NCBI GenBank assembly: GCA_963740455.1
Contig: CAVUEF010000011.1
Span: 62,001-126,000, forward strand
Length of the DNA stretch: 64,000 nucleotides
Origin: Paucibacter sp963740455
GTDB taxonomy: Bacteria; Pseudomonadota; Gammaproteobacteria; Burkholderiales; Burkholderiaceae_C
Direction: 5' to 3'
In this document: positions 7,699 to 16,134 of the stretch, piece by piece
Position numbering within the stretch: the first letter of the stretch is position 1
Layout: each line of letters opens with the position of its first letter
Made by a program: the position numbers and the translations under genes
Notes under the pieces: model-generated
The model's database searches: none
What the model was told of the DNA's origin: nothing
Seen by the model: only the letters and a program-made list of their open reading frames with translations

Positions 7699-9511
7699 AT
7701 GGTTTTTCGTCAGAGAAATTCACAAAGGTTCGAAATGGACATGTCTGCCGCGGACGTCAAGCGTGCCTCAATGGCACTGCCGCAAGCCACTCAATCAACC
7801 GAGCCCAACGGCTCTGAAATCCTCGTTCGCTGCCTGCAGGCCGAAGGTGTCAAGTACCTTTGGGGCTATCCGGGCGGCGCGGTGCTTTACATCTACGACG
7901 CGCTGTTCAAGCAAGACAGCATCCAGCACGTGCTGGTGCGCCACGAACAGGCTGCGGTGCATGCTGCCGATGGCTATGCGCGCGCCACCGGCGACGTCGG
8001 TGTGGCGCTGGTGACCTCGGGGCCGGGCGTGACGAATGCCGTCACCGGTATCGCCACGGCGTACATGGACTCGATTCCGATGGTCATCATCACCGGTCAG
8101 GTGCCGACGCCGGCGATAGGGTTGGATGCTTTCCAGGAATGCGATACGGTGGGCATCACGCGCCCGATCGTCAAACACAATTTCCTGGTGAAGGACGTGC
8201 GCGACCTGGCGGTGACCCTGAAGAAGGCGTTTCACATCGCGCGCACCGGCCGTCCCGGCCCGGTGGTGGTGGATATCCCGAAGGATGTGTCGCAGGCCAC
8301 GGCGGCGTTCAGCTATCCCACGCACATCGAAATGCGGTCCTACAACCCCGCGCGCAAAGGCCATGCGGGCCAGATACGCAAGGCGGTGCAACTCCTGATG
8401 ACGGCCAAGCGCCCCTACATCTACACCGGCGGCGGCGTGATTCTGGGCAATGCTTCGGCTGAATTGCGCGAATTGGTCGACCTGCTCGGCTACCCATGCA
8501 CCAACACCTTGATGGGCTTGGGCGCGTATCCGGCCAGCGATCCCAAGTTCCTGGGCATGCTGGGAATGCACGGCACCTATGAAGCCAATATGAGCATGCA
8601 GCACTGCGACGTGCTGCTGGCCGTGGGCGCACGTTTCGATGACCGCGTGATCGGCGACCCGAAGCACTTTGCAGCGGTCGAACGCAAGATCGTTCACATT
8701 GACATCGACCCGTCGTCGATCTCCAAGCGCGTGCGGGTGGATGTACCCATCGTCGGCGACGTGAAGGACGTGCTGCAGGAGTTGATCGCGCAGATCAAGG
8801 AGGGCCAGGCAAGGCCTGACGCCCAAGCGCTGGCTTCCTGGTGGGGACAGATCAACACCTGGCGCGCGCGCGAGTGCCTGAAATACAAGACCGCGCCCGA
8901 CGTGATCAAGCCGCAGGCCGTCGTCGAGGCCTTGTGGAATATGACCAAGGACAGCGATGCCTACATCACGTCCGACGTGGGTCAGCACCAGATGTGGGCC
9001 GCGCAGTACTACCGCTTTGACGAACCGCGCCGCTGGATCAACTCTGGCGGCCTCGGCACCATGGGTGTGGGCCTGCCCTTATGCGATGGGCATCAAGCTG
9101 GCCAAGCCGGAAGCCGATGTGTTTTGCATCACCGGCGAAGGCTCGATCCAGATGTGCATCCAGGAGCTTTCCACTTGCCAGCAGTACAAGACGCCGGTGA
9201 AGATCGTCGCGCTCAACAATCGTTATCTCGGCATGGTGCGTCAGTGGCAGGAACTGAGCTACGGCAAGCGCTACTCACACAGCTATATGGACGCGCTGCC
9301 CGATTTCGTCAAACTGGCCGAAGCCTACGGCCATGTGGGTCTGCTGGTGGAGAGACCCGAAGACGTGGAGCCGGCGCTGCGCGAAGCCATCAGGCTGAAG
9401 GATCGCACCGTGTTTCTGGACGTGCGCACCGATCCTACCGAGAACGTCTGGCCGATGGTGCAGGCAGGTAAGGGCATCACCGAGATGCTGCTGGGTTCCG
9501 AGGACTTGTGA
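7699..9511 (+). CDS. ilvB: acetolactate synthase large subunit, frameshifted as read near 9080
   Basis: The ThDP-dependent catalytic subunit that condenses pyruvate (or pyruvate with 2-oxobutyrate) in the first common step of Val/Leu/Ile synthesis. The N-terminal ThDP domain has the GYPGGAVLYIYDA and RHEQAAVHAADGYAR motifs; the central and C-terminal domains follow, including GEGSIQMCIQEL. As written the frame breaks: residues up to GGLGTMGVGLP are in one frame and YAMGIKLAKPEADVF onward in another. One extra base in CCCTTATGCG (9077-9086) explains this; CCCTATGCG would restore a single enzyme of about 600 residues. I chose ATG 7699 behind AGAAGGAG; ATG 7735 is a fair alternative. ilvH and ilvC follow. 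Confidence 0.9.
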
Positions 9512-9670
9512 CGCGCCGAACTCCGCCGTCTGTTTCGGGGTTACCGCCCCGACACAAGCGACGGGTGGGGGGCGGGCACACCGACGAAATATTTTTCAAC
9601 ATCGCAAGGCGTGGCCAAGGGTTTGCAGTTACCGCAGCAGGCTTGAAGAGCGCGTCAACACGAGGTCTCA

Positions 9671-10162
9671 ATGAAACACATCATCGCTTTGCTGATAGAG
9701 AACGAGCCCGGCGCGCTGTCGCGCGTGGTGGGGCTGTTCTCGGCGCGCGGCTACAACATCGAAAGCCTGACGGTGGCACCCACCGAGGACGCTTCGCTGT
9801 CGCGCATGACCATCCAGACCTCAGGATCGGACGAGGTGATCGAGCAAATCACCAAGCACCTGAACCGTCTGATCGAGGTCGTCAAGGTGGTGGATCTGAC
9901 CGAGGGCCATTACACCGAACGCGAGCTGATGCTGATCAAGGTCCGCGCGGTCGGCAAGGAGCGTGAAGAACTCAAACGCACCTGCGATATCTTCCGCGGC
10001 CATGTGATCGACGTCACCGAGAAGACCTACACGATAGAGATGACCGGAGACGCCTCGAAACTGGACGCCTTCATCGACGCGATCGATCGCACGGCCATTC
10101 TGGAGACCGTCAGAACAGGTGCCAGCGGCATTGGCCGCGGCGAGCGCATCCTGCGCGTATAG
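9671..10162 (+). CDS. ilvH: acetolactate synthase small (regulatory) subunit
   Basis: A 163-residue ACT-domain protein that binds the large subunit, raises its activity and carries the valine feedback site. The N-terminal ACT domain is clear (LLIENEPGALSRVVGLFSAR at residues 6-25, then GYNIESLTVAPTED), and the C-terminal ACT-like half covers about 80-160. Length and sequence are typical. The 159-base gap after ilvB is longer than usual for this pair and contains a small stem-loop (TCGGGG/CCCCGA near 9536-9553). It is followed 59 bases later by ilvC. Confidence 0.95.
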   Translation: MKHIIALLIENEPGALSRVVGLFSARGYNIESLTVAPTEDASLSRMTIQTSGSDEVIEQITKHLNRLIEVVKVVDLTEGHYTERELMLIKVRAVGKEREELKRTCDIFRGHVIDVTEKTYTIEMTGDASKLDAFIDAIDRTAILETVRTGASGIGRGERILRV

Positions 10163-10221
10163 CTTCGTAACCTTTTTTCAACAAGCCAGCATTGGCAAAT
10201 CGATTTCGACAGGAGAATCAC

Positions 10222-11238
10222 ATGAATGTGTATTACGACAAAGACGCCGACCTGAGCCTTATCAAGGGCAAGCATGTCACCATCATCGGCTATGGCTCGC
10301 AGGGACATGCGCATGCGCAAAACCTGAACGACAGCGGAGTCAAAGTCACGGTCGGTCTGCGCCGTGGTGGCGCCTCATGGGCCAAAGCAGAAAAGGCCGG
10401 CTTGCAGGTTGCTGAAATTGGCGCCGCAGTGAAGGCCGCCGATGTCGTGATGATGCTGTTGCCCGACGAGCAAATCGCCGAGGTCTACAAGCACGAAGTG
10501 GAGCCCAATATTCGCCAAGGCGCATCGCTCGCCTTTGCGCATGGATTCAACGTGCATTACGGCCAAGTCATGCCGCGTGCCGATCTCGACGTATGGATGG
10601 TCGCCCCCAAGGCGCCTGGCCATACCGTGCGCTCCACATACGCCCAAGGCGGCGGTGTGCCGCACCTGATCGCTGTCTACGCTGACAAGACCGGCCGAGC
10701 ACGTGACCTGGCCTTGAGCTATGCGTCGGCCAACGGCGGCGGCAAGGCCGGTGTGATCGAGACCAGTTTCCGTGAGGAGACCGAGACCGACTTGTTCGGC
10801 GAGCAGGCGGTGTTGTGCGGCGGCGCAGTCGAATTGATCAAGGCGGGTTTCGAGACGCTGACCGAGGCCGGCTATGCGCCCGAGATGGCTTACTTCGAGT
10901 GCCTGCACGAACTGAAGTTGATTGTCGATCTGATCTACGAGGGCGGCATCGCCAACATGAACTACTCGATCTCCAACAACGCGGAATACGGCGAATACGT
11001 GACCGGTCCGAAGATCGTGACGGAAGACACCAAGAACGCGATGCGCCAGGCACTCAAGGACATCCAGACCGGCGAATACGCCAAGAGCTTCATCCTGGAA
11101 AATCGCGCCGGTGCACCGACGCTGCTGTCGCGCCGCCGCCTGACGGCAGAGCATCAGATCGAAGTGGTGGGCGCCAAGCTGCGCGGCATGATGCCCTGGA
11201 TCGCCAAGAACCGTTTGGTCGATCAATCGAAAAACTAA
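10222..11238 (+). CDS. ilvC: ketol-acid reductoisomerase (NADP+), class I
   Basis: A 338-residue enzyme catalysing alkyl migration and NADPH reduction of acetolactate/acetohydroxybutyrate, the second common step of branched-chain amino acid synthesis. The N-terminal Rossmann domain has GYGSQGHAHAQNL at about residues 24-36. The C-terminal knotted domain carries the Mg-binding acidic residues in EETETDLFGEQAVLCGG and the later SNNAEYGEY segment. Length matches the short class I form exactly. The start at ATG 10222 follows AGGAGA; an in-frame ATG ten codons upstream lacks this. A hairpin repeat array begins two bases after the stop. Confidence 0.97.
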   Translation: MNVYYDKDADLSLIKGKHVTIIGYGSQGHAHAQNLNDSGVKVTVGLRRGGASWAKAEKAGLQVAEIGAAVKAADVVMMLLPDEQIAEVYKHEVEPNIRQGASLAFAHGFNVHYGQVMPRADLDVWMVAPKAPGHTVRSTYAQGGGVPHLIAVYADKTGRARDLALSYASANGGGKAGVIETSFREETETDLFGEQAVLCGGAVELIKAGFETLTEAGYAPEMAYFECLHELKLIVDLIYEGGIANMNYSISNNAEYGEYVTGPKIVTEDTKNAMRQALKDIQTGEYAKSFILENRAGAPTLLSRRRLTAEHQIEVVGAKLRGMMPWIAKNRLVDQSKN

Positions 11239-11240
11239 TC

Positions 11241-11397
11241 TCTTGGTATCAGACCGCGCAGCGCTCTGGTACCAACTGACTGGATCTTGGTATCAGACCG
11301 CGCAGCGCTCTGGTACCAACTGACTGGAGTCTTGGTATCAGACCGCGCAGCGCTCTGGTACCAACTGACTGAGATCTTGGTATCAGACCGCGCAGCT
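11241..11397 (+). repeat. tandem array of ~45-bp hairpin repeats (3.5 units)
   Basis: Units begin at 11241, 11285, 11330 and 11375 (periods 44-45); the fourth is cut short near 11397. Each full unit holds an 11-base stem, TTGGTATCAGA with TCTGGTACCAA, one pair being a G-U wobble, around a loop with GCGCAGC, then an ACTGACTG linker. The first three units are nearly identical. The same repeat type, with different stem sequence, occurs at 44863-44958 and 45301-45348 on the other strand. Here it lies on the transcribed strand between ilvC and pssA. Confidence 0.9.
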
Positions 11398-11414
11398 CCC
11401 GGGCCGCGCGGTCT
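11385..11414 (+). terminator. GC-rich hairpin ending the repeat array
   Basis: AGACCGCGC at 11385-11393 pairs perfectly with GCGCGGTCT at 11406-11414 over a 12-base loop. It uses the first half of the fourth repeat unit as its left arm. No long T run follows (only TTGTC), so it may act as a weak terminator, a pause or an mRNA end protector between ilvC and pssA. Confidence 0.45.
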
Positions 11415-11447
11415 TGTCAATGGGTGGCTGAGGTATCCTCACCACCC

Positions 11448-12278
11448 ATGATTGACCCACAACATCAAGATGCCGATGACGGCGACGTGCACGACCGGGT
11501 ACGCCCCCGCCGCAAGGGCATATACATACTCCCCAATCTCTTCACGCTGGCCGCATTGTTTGGCGGCTTCTACGCCATCGTGATGGCCATGAACGGGCGT
11601 TTTGACCAATCGTCGATCGGCATTTTTTGCGCCATGGTGCTGGACAGTCTGGACGGCCGTGTGGCGCGCATGACGAACACGCAATCAACGTTTGGCGAGC
11701 AGATGGACAGCTTGTCCGACATGGTTTCGTTTGGCGCCGCACCTGCACTCATCGTCTACGAGTGGGCGCTCAAAGGTCTGGGCAAGCTGGGCTGGATTGC
11801 AGCCTTTGTCTATTGCGCCGGGGCGATGCTCAGGCTGGCACGCTTCAACACCAATATCACCGTGGTGGACAAGCGCTACTTCCAGGGGCTGCCCAGCCCG
11901 GCGGCGGCTGCCTTGGTCGTGGGCTTCATCTGGGTCGTGGACGATGCCGGGGTAAAAGCCGTGCACGCCAACCTGCCGCTGGCCTGGGCCACGTTTGCAT
12001 TGACCTTGTATGCCGGTCTGACGATGGTGACGAACGTGCCGTTTTACAGCTTCAAGGATGTGAGCTTCAAACGCACCGTGCCGTTCGTCGTGATCGTGGC
12101 GATTGCCCTGGGCATTGCGGTGGTCACCATCCATCCTCCCATCGTATTGTTCGGGCTGTTCTGCATCTATGGATTTTCGGGCTACGGGGTCTACGTCTAC
12201 AAACGCATGAAGGGGCGTCCGGTGAGCTTGATTTCAACTTCGACCGACGAGCCGGATGAAAAAGGCCTGCATCAATGA
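11448..12278 (+). CDS. pssA: CDP-diacylglycerol--serine O-phosphatidyltransferase
   Basis: A 276-residue inner-membrane enzyme that makes phosphatidylserine from CDP-diacylglycerol and serine, leading to phosphatidylethanolamine. The CDP-alcohol phosphotransferase signature is present: DSLDGRVAR followed by FGEQMDSLSDMVSFG (residues about 66-95), with the needed Asp residues intact. About seven hydrophobic segments follow. I start at ATG 11448 with a weak GAGG upstream; a GTG at 11424 would add eight residues. The last codons and stop lie inside a 26-bp tandem repeat. The position between ilvC and leuA is common in Burkholderiales. Confidence 0.92.
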   Translation: MIDPQHQDADDGDVHDRVRPRRKGIYILPNLFTLAALFGGFYAIVMAMNGRFDQSSIGIFCAMVLDSLDGRVARMTNTQSTFGEQMDSLSDMVSFGAAPALIVYEWALKGLGKLGWIAAFVYCAGAMLRLARFNTNITVVDKRYFQGLPSPAAAALVVGFIWVVDDAGVKAVHANLPLAWATFALTLYAGLTMVTNVPFYSFKDVSFKRTVPFVVIVAIALGIAVVTIHPPIVLFGLFCIYGFSGYGVYVYKRMKGRPVSLISTSTDEPDEKGLHQ

Positions 12279-12330
12279 TGCGGCAAAAAGGCCTGCATCA
12301 ATGATGCGGCAAAGAAGCTTGCATCAGTGA
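12259..12330 (+). repeat. 26-bp tandem repeat overlapping the pssA stop
   Basis: Two exact 26-base copies (12259-12284 and 12285-12310, beginning AAAAAGGCCTGCATCAATGA) are followed by a diverged third (12311 to about 12330). Each copy holds a small palindrome, GCATCA-A-TGATGC. The pssA stop codon is in the first copy, so the duplication falls outside the coding region. Confidence 0.85.
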
Positions 12331-12348
12331 GTGGGTCTGAAACTGACG

Positions 12349-12357
12349 TGATATATT
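12349..12357 (+). promoter_or_regulatory. candidate leuA promoter (extended -10)
   Basis: TGATATATT is a good extended -10 with no convincing -35 upstream. Transcription would start near 12363-12366, only a few bases before the leader-peptide ATG at 12367. It lies 70 bases after pssA, implying that leuA has its own promoter and attenuation control separate from ilvBHC-pssA. Confidence 0.5.
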
Positions 12358-12366
12358 GAGCCCACG

Positions 12367-12423
12367 ATGTGCAACGCCGCGCTGTCCCTGCTACTACTAC
12401 CCGAGGCACTCTGGGCGCGCTGA
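12367..12423 (+). CDS. leuL: leuA leader peptide (18 aa, leucine-rich)
   Basis: A short frame, ATG to TGA, encoding MCNAALSLLLLPEALWAR. Six of 18 residues are Leu, including a run of four in which three consecutive codons are CTA, a rare Leu codon in GC-rich genomes. A rho-independent terminator follows 28 bases after its stop and leuA starts after that: the classic layout of leucine-dependent transcription attenuation, where a ribosome stalled at Leu codons lets the downstream antiterminator form. There is no strong Shine-Dalgarno (only GAG six bases before the ATG). The tRNA-Leu(UAG) that reads CUA is encoded at 23831-23917. Identified by position and composition. Confidence 0.8.
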   Translation: MCNAALSLLLLPEALWAR

Positions 12424-12450
12424 TCGCATTCGTCTCAAATCCCTGCATCA

Positions 12451-12487
12451 ACGGCCCGCGCGAATTCGCAAGCGGGCCGTTTTTTTT
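12451..12487 (+). terminator. leuA attenuator (rho-independent)
   Basis: ACGGCCCGC at 12451-12459 pairs perfectly with GCGGGCCGT at 12472-12480, followed by an unbroken run of eight T. It lies between the Leu leader peptide and leuA. GCGCG at 12457-12461 can instead pair with CGCGC at 12416-12420 near the end of the leader peptide, which could form a competing structure. Confidence 0.88.
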
Positions 12488-12514
12488 GTCTTTCACTTTC
12501 AGCTGGAGAACCTC

Positions 12515-14056
12515 ATGTCCGACAAGCTCATCATCTTTGACACCACCTTGCGCGATGGCGAGCAATCGCCCGGTGCATCGATGACCAAGGACGAAAAGCT
12601 GCGCATTGCGCGCCAGTTGGAGCGGCTGCGAGTGGATGTGATAGAGGCTGGATTTGCCGCCTCAAGCAACGGTGACTTCGAAGCCGTCAAGGCGATTGCC
12701 GACGCCATACGCGACAGTACCGTGTGCTCGCTGGCGCGTGCCAACGACCGCGACATCTCCAGAGCTGCCGAGGCCTTGAAGGGCGCACAGCGCGCGCGCA
12801 TTCATACCTTCATTGCGACCAGCGCTTTGCACATGGAGAAGAAGCTGCGCATGACGCCCGATCAAGTGTTCGAGCAGGCCAGGCAATCGGTGCGTTTCGC
12901 ACGCAATCTGACCGACGACATCGAGTTCTCGCCCGAAGACGGGTATCGCTCGGACATGGACTTTCTGTGCCGCGTGCTCGAGGCGGTGATTGCCGAAGGT
13001 GCCACCACCGTCAACATTCCCGACACGGTCGGCTATGCCGTTCCCGAGCTGTATGGCAGTTTCATCAAGACCTTGCGCGAGCGCGTGCCCAATTCCGACA
13101 AGGCGATCTGGTCGGTGCACTGTCACAACGACCTGGGCATGGCGGTGGCCAATTCGCTGGCGGGCGTGAAGATCGGTGGCGCGCGCCAAGTGGAATGCAC
13201 CATCAACGGACTGGGCGAGCGCGCGGGCAACTGCTCGCTGGAAGAAATCGTGATGGCAGTGAAGACGCGGCGCGACTACTTCAAGCTCGAACTCGGCATC
13301 GACGCGACGCAGATCGTTCCTGCCTCGCGTCTGGTGTCGCAGACCACGGGCTTTGTGGTGCAGCCCAACAAGGCCGTGGTCGGCGCCAACGCGTTTGCGC
13401 ATGCCTCGGGCATCCATCAGGACGGTGTGCTCAAGGCTCGCGACACCTACGAAATCATGCGCGCCGAGGATGTGGGCTGGGCCGCCAACAAGATCGTGCT
13501 GGGCAAGCTCAGCGGGCGCAACGCCTTCAAGCAACGATTGCTGGAGTTGGGTATTGCGCTCGAATCCGAAGCCGACATCAACACCGCGTTCGCACGCTTC
13601 AAAGACCTGGCCGACCGCAAGAGCGATATTTTTGACGAAGACATTCTGGCCCTGGTGATGGACGAGGCCGTCACTTCCGAGCATGAACACTACCGATTGC
13701 TGGCCTTGTCGCAGCACTCCGAAATGGGCGAGCGTCCGCATGCCAGCGTGGTCTTTGCCGCGGGCGAGCAAGAATTTCATGCCGAAAGCGAAGGCAACGG
13801 GCCGGTCGACGCCAGTTTGAAGGCGATCGAGTCCATGGTCCAAAGTGGCGCCGAGTTGCAGCTGTATTCGGTGAATGCCATCACCAGCGGCAGCACAGAA
13901 TCACAAGGAGAGGTCACCGTGAGGCTCCAGCATGGTGGACGTGTGGTCAACGGTGTGGGGTCCGATCCGGACATCGTGGTGGCATCAGCCAAGGCCTATC
14001 TGAGCGGGCTCAACAAGCTGCGCAGCAAGATCGAGCGGGTCGCAGCTCAGGGTTAA
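12515..14056 (+). CDS. leuA: 2-isopropylmalate synthase
   Basis: A 513-residue enzyme that condenses acetyl-CoA with 2-oxoisovalerate, the first committed step to leucine. The HMGL-like TIM barrel starts with FDTTLRDGEQSPGASM (residues 8-23), containing the metal-binding RD pair; HCHNDLGMAVANS and the CTINGLGERAGN motif follow. The C-terminal LeuA dimer domain, the leucine feedback site, covers about residues 385-510. Length fits the bacterial class. The start at ATG 12515 follows CTGGAGA. Control by the upstream leader peptide and attenuator is expected. Confidence 0.97.
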   Translation: MSDKLIIFDTTLRDGEQSPGASMTKDEKLRIARQLERLRVDVIEAGFAASSNGDFEAVKAIADAIRDSTVCSLARANDRDISRAAEALKGAQRARIHTFIATSALHMEKKLRMTPDQVFEQARQSVRFARNLTDDIEFSPEDGYRSDMDFLCRVLEAVIAEGATTVNIPDTVGYAVPELYGSFIKTLRERVPNSDKAIWSVHCHNDLGMAVANSLAGVKIGGARQVECTINGLGERAGNCSLEEIVMAVKTRRDYFKLELGIDATQIVPASRLVSQTTGFVVQPNKAVVGANAFAHASGIHQDGVLKARDTYEIMRAEDVGWAANKIVLGKLSGRNAFKQRLLELGIALESEADINTAFARFKDLADRKSDIFDEDILALVMDEAVTSEHEHYRLLALSQHSEMGERPHASVVFAAGEQEFHAESEGNGPVDASLKAIESMVQSGAELQLYSVNAITSGSTESQGEVTVRLQHGGRVVNGVGSDPDIVVASAKAYLSGLNKLRSKIERVAAQG

Positions 14057-14179
14057 CACGGCTGTTTTCGCGCACTCCTGCATACAACGGCCTTCATTAG
14101 AAGGTTTGTGTAAGCGTTTGATCTTGTGAATGTTTTTTCTTTCACATAAACTGCCGCAAGTCTGTCACCGGGGAATGGT

Positions 14180-15169
14180 TTGAAATCACTTGCCGCGTTT
14201 TTTTCGACCGCAGCCCTGGGTGTGTCGCTGACACTGGGCGGCACCTTCGTGGCTCAGGGAACCGCGCAGGCGGCCGAAGCCACTGCGGCCTCCAAGACCG
14301 TCGCATCGCATCGCAAGGCCAAGGCCGGGATCCGCGCTCGCAGAGTGTCAGTGGCCGATATGGCGCCTGCGAAACTTTCTTTTGGACAAATCTACGGATT
14401 GCATGGTGAGGCGGACGCGCTGTCGCTGAAGTCCAGCGTTGCGTTGGTGATGGATCAGGACACCAACGAAGTGTTGTTTTCCAAGAACCCGTCTGCCGTG
14501 CTGCCCATTGCGTCGATCACCAAGCTGATGACGGCGCTGGTGGTGGTGGAAGCTCAGCAGCCGATGAATGAAGTATTGACGATCACTCAGGACGATATCG
14601 ACACCGAGAAGGGCAGTCATTCACGTCTGGCGGTGGGTACCAAACTTAGTCGCGAAGAAATGTTGCATCTGGCGTTGATGTCGTCCGAGAACCGTGCAGC
14701 GAACGCGCTGGGCCGGCATTTTCCTGGTGGCTTGTCGGTGTTTGTCCAGGCGATGAATCAGAAAGCCAAAGCGCTTGGCATGAACGACACCCACTATGTC
14801 GAACCCACCGGGCTGTCTAGCAAAAACCAGTCCAGTGCCAGTGATCTGGCGGTGCTGGTGAAGGCAGCCCATGAAGTGCCGATACTGCGGAACTTCTCGA
14901 CCACGGCAGAGCACAGTGTGGCCGTTGGCCGGCGCAATATGCAGTTTCACTCCACCAATCGCTTGGTGAGCAACCCGTCCTGGAATATCGGCCTGCAAAA
15001 GACCGGCTTTATCAATGAAGCAGGTCGCTGCATGGTGATGCAAGCGCAAATGGCGGGGCGCAAACTGATCATGGTGTTTCTGGACTCCGCGGGCAAGTAC
15101 TCGCGGATCGCCGACGCGGAGCGCGTCAAGAAGTGGGTCATACACAACGCCACCAAGGTGACCGAGTGA
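14180..15169 (+). CDS. pbpG: D-alanyl-D-alanine endopeptidase, PBP7 type
   Basis: A 329-residue exported serine peptidase of family S11 (penicillin-binding protein 7), which cleaves peptide crosslinks in peptidoglycan. A signal peptide ends near AQAAEA (about residue 33). Active-site motifs are in order: SITK (SxxK, about residue 113), SSEN (SxN, about 170) and KTG (about 274). The start appears to be TTG 14180, since the signal peptide begins immediately and no in-frame ATG lies upstream. A bidirectional-looking terminator separates it from the convergent IclR gene. Confidence 0.9.
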   Translation: MKSLAAFFSTAALGVSLTLGGTFVAQGTAQAAEATAASKTVASHRKAKAGIRARRVSVADMAPAKLSFGQIYGLHGEADALSLKSSVALVMDQDTNEVLFSKNPSAVLPIASITKLMTALVVVEAQQPMNEVLTITQDDIDTEKGSHSRLAVGTKLSREEMLHLALMSSENRAANALGRHFPGGLSVFVQAMNQKAKALGMNDTHYVEPTGLSSKNQSSASDLAVLVKAAHEVPILRNFSTTAEHSVAVGRRNMQFHSTNRLVSNPSWNIGLQKTGFINEAGRCMVMQAQMAGRKLIMVFLDSAGKYSRIADAERVKKWVIHNATKVTE

Positions 15170-15195
15170 AGCCCCCCCCAGACACAGCAGCCAGG

Positions 15196-15219
15196 AACGC
15201 CACCTTCGGGTGGCGTTTT
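15196..15219 (+). terminator. rho-independent terminator after pbpG
   Basis: AACGCCACC, a TTCG tetraloop, then GGTGGCGTT and further T residues: a perfect 9-base stem with the stable UUCG loop. It sits between two convergent genes; on the minus strand the arms give an A-flanked stem, so it may serve both directions. Confidence 0.85.
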
Positions 15220-16019
15220 CACTGAGGCCGATGCGGTCGTTCAGACCCGGTCTGTTGTCGATAGCCCAAGGCGGCTGAGATTTTCTCCGCCGTATCCTTG
15301 AGGTTTTGCAACCACGCTTCTTCGAGGCGATCAGCGGGCGACGAGATCGACAGCCCTGCCACCAGCTTGTTCTGGTCGTCATGAATGGCAGCTGCCATGC
15401 AGCGCACACCCAACTCCAGTTCCTCGTCATCGCGGGCTACACCACGTTGGCGTACGAGCGCCAACTCGCGCTCCAGCGCTGCAATATTGGTGATGCTATT
15501 GCGCGTGTGGCCGGCCAAGCCGGTTCGAGTGGCGTAGGCGCGCACGCGTTGCGGGTCGTCAAAGGCCAGAAACAGCTTGCCAACTGATGTGAGATGAAGC
15601 GGCGCCCTTCCACCGATGGCGCGCACCACCTGCATGCCTGAGCGCTCGCTATACGTGCGTTCGATATAGACGATTTCGTCACCCTGGCGCATCGACAGGT
15701 TCACGGGTTGATGGGTGAGTTTGTGCAAATCGCGCATGGGTCCTAGTGCGGCGTCGCGCACATCCAGGCGAGCTTTCACCAGATTGCCGAGTTCGAGCAG
15801 ACGCATGCCCAGCCGGTAGCTGCCGGTCTCAGGTCGATCCACATAGCGTCCTATGACCAGGTCATTCAGGATGCGGTGCGCGGTGGAAGGGTGGAGGCCG
15901 GTGGTTGCGCTGATATATTTCAGCGAAATCGGATCTTGATGGCTGGCCAGCAGGTCCAGCAGGGCGAAACTGCGTTCCAGCACCTGAATGGTCGGAACCT
16001 GAGCCTCTTTTTTACGCAT
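15219..16019 (-). CDS. IclR family transcriptional regulator
   Basis: A 266-residue regulator. The N-terminal winged helix-turn-helix is at about residues 10-70 (VLERSFALLDLLASHQ, then TGLHPSTAHRILNDLV as recognition helix). The C-terminal IclR effector-binding GAF-like domain covers about 85-250, including GRAPLHLTSVGKLFLA and the late AGLSISSPADR segment. I use ATG 16019; a start 12 codons upstream (16055) would add a Lys-rich stretch and has no better ribosome binding site. Neighbours are pbpG (convergent) and the hpn genes (same strand, 115 bases away), which gives no clue to its target. Confidence 0.88.
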   Translation of the reverse strand: MRKKEAQVPTIQVLERSFALLDLLASHQDPISLKYISATTGLHPSTAHRILNDLVIGRYVDRPETGSYRLGMRLLELGNLVKARLDVRDAALGPMRDLHKLTHQPVNLSMRQGDEIVYIERTYSERSGMQVVRAIGGRAPLHLTSVGKLFLAFDDPQRVRAYATRTGLAGHTRNSITNIAALERELALVRQRGVARDDEELELGVRCMAAAIHDDQNKLVAGLSISSPADRLEEAWLQNLKDTAEKISAALGYRQQTGSERPHRPQ

Positions 16020-16134
16020 GCGCTCATTGTGCTGGATTTTTTTGCTCTTTTGCATCGCGAGATTGAACGTCAGATGGTGACCATGCGTGTCGGCGTTGCA
16101 AAGTTTTTTTGCGCCGCTGGTACCGGACCATCAC

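Noticed and set aside
11241..11397. Possible CRISPR array (regular ~45-bp spacing)
   Set aside because: Units are contiguous near-identical repeats with no unique spacers, and no cas genes are present.
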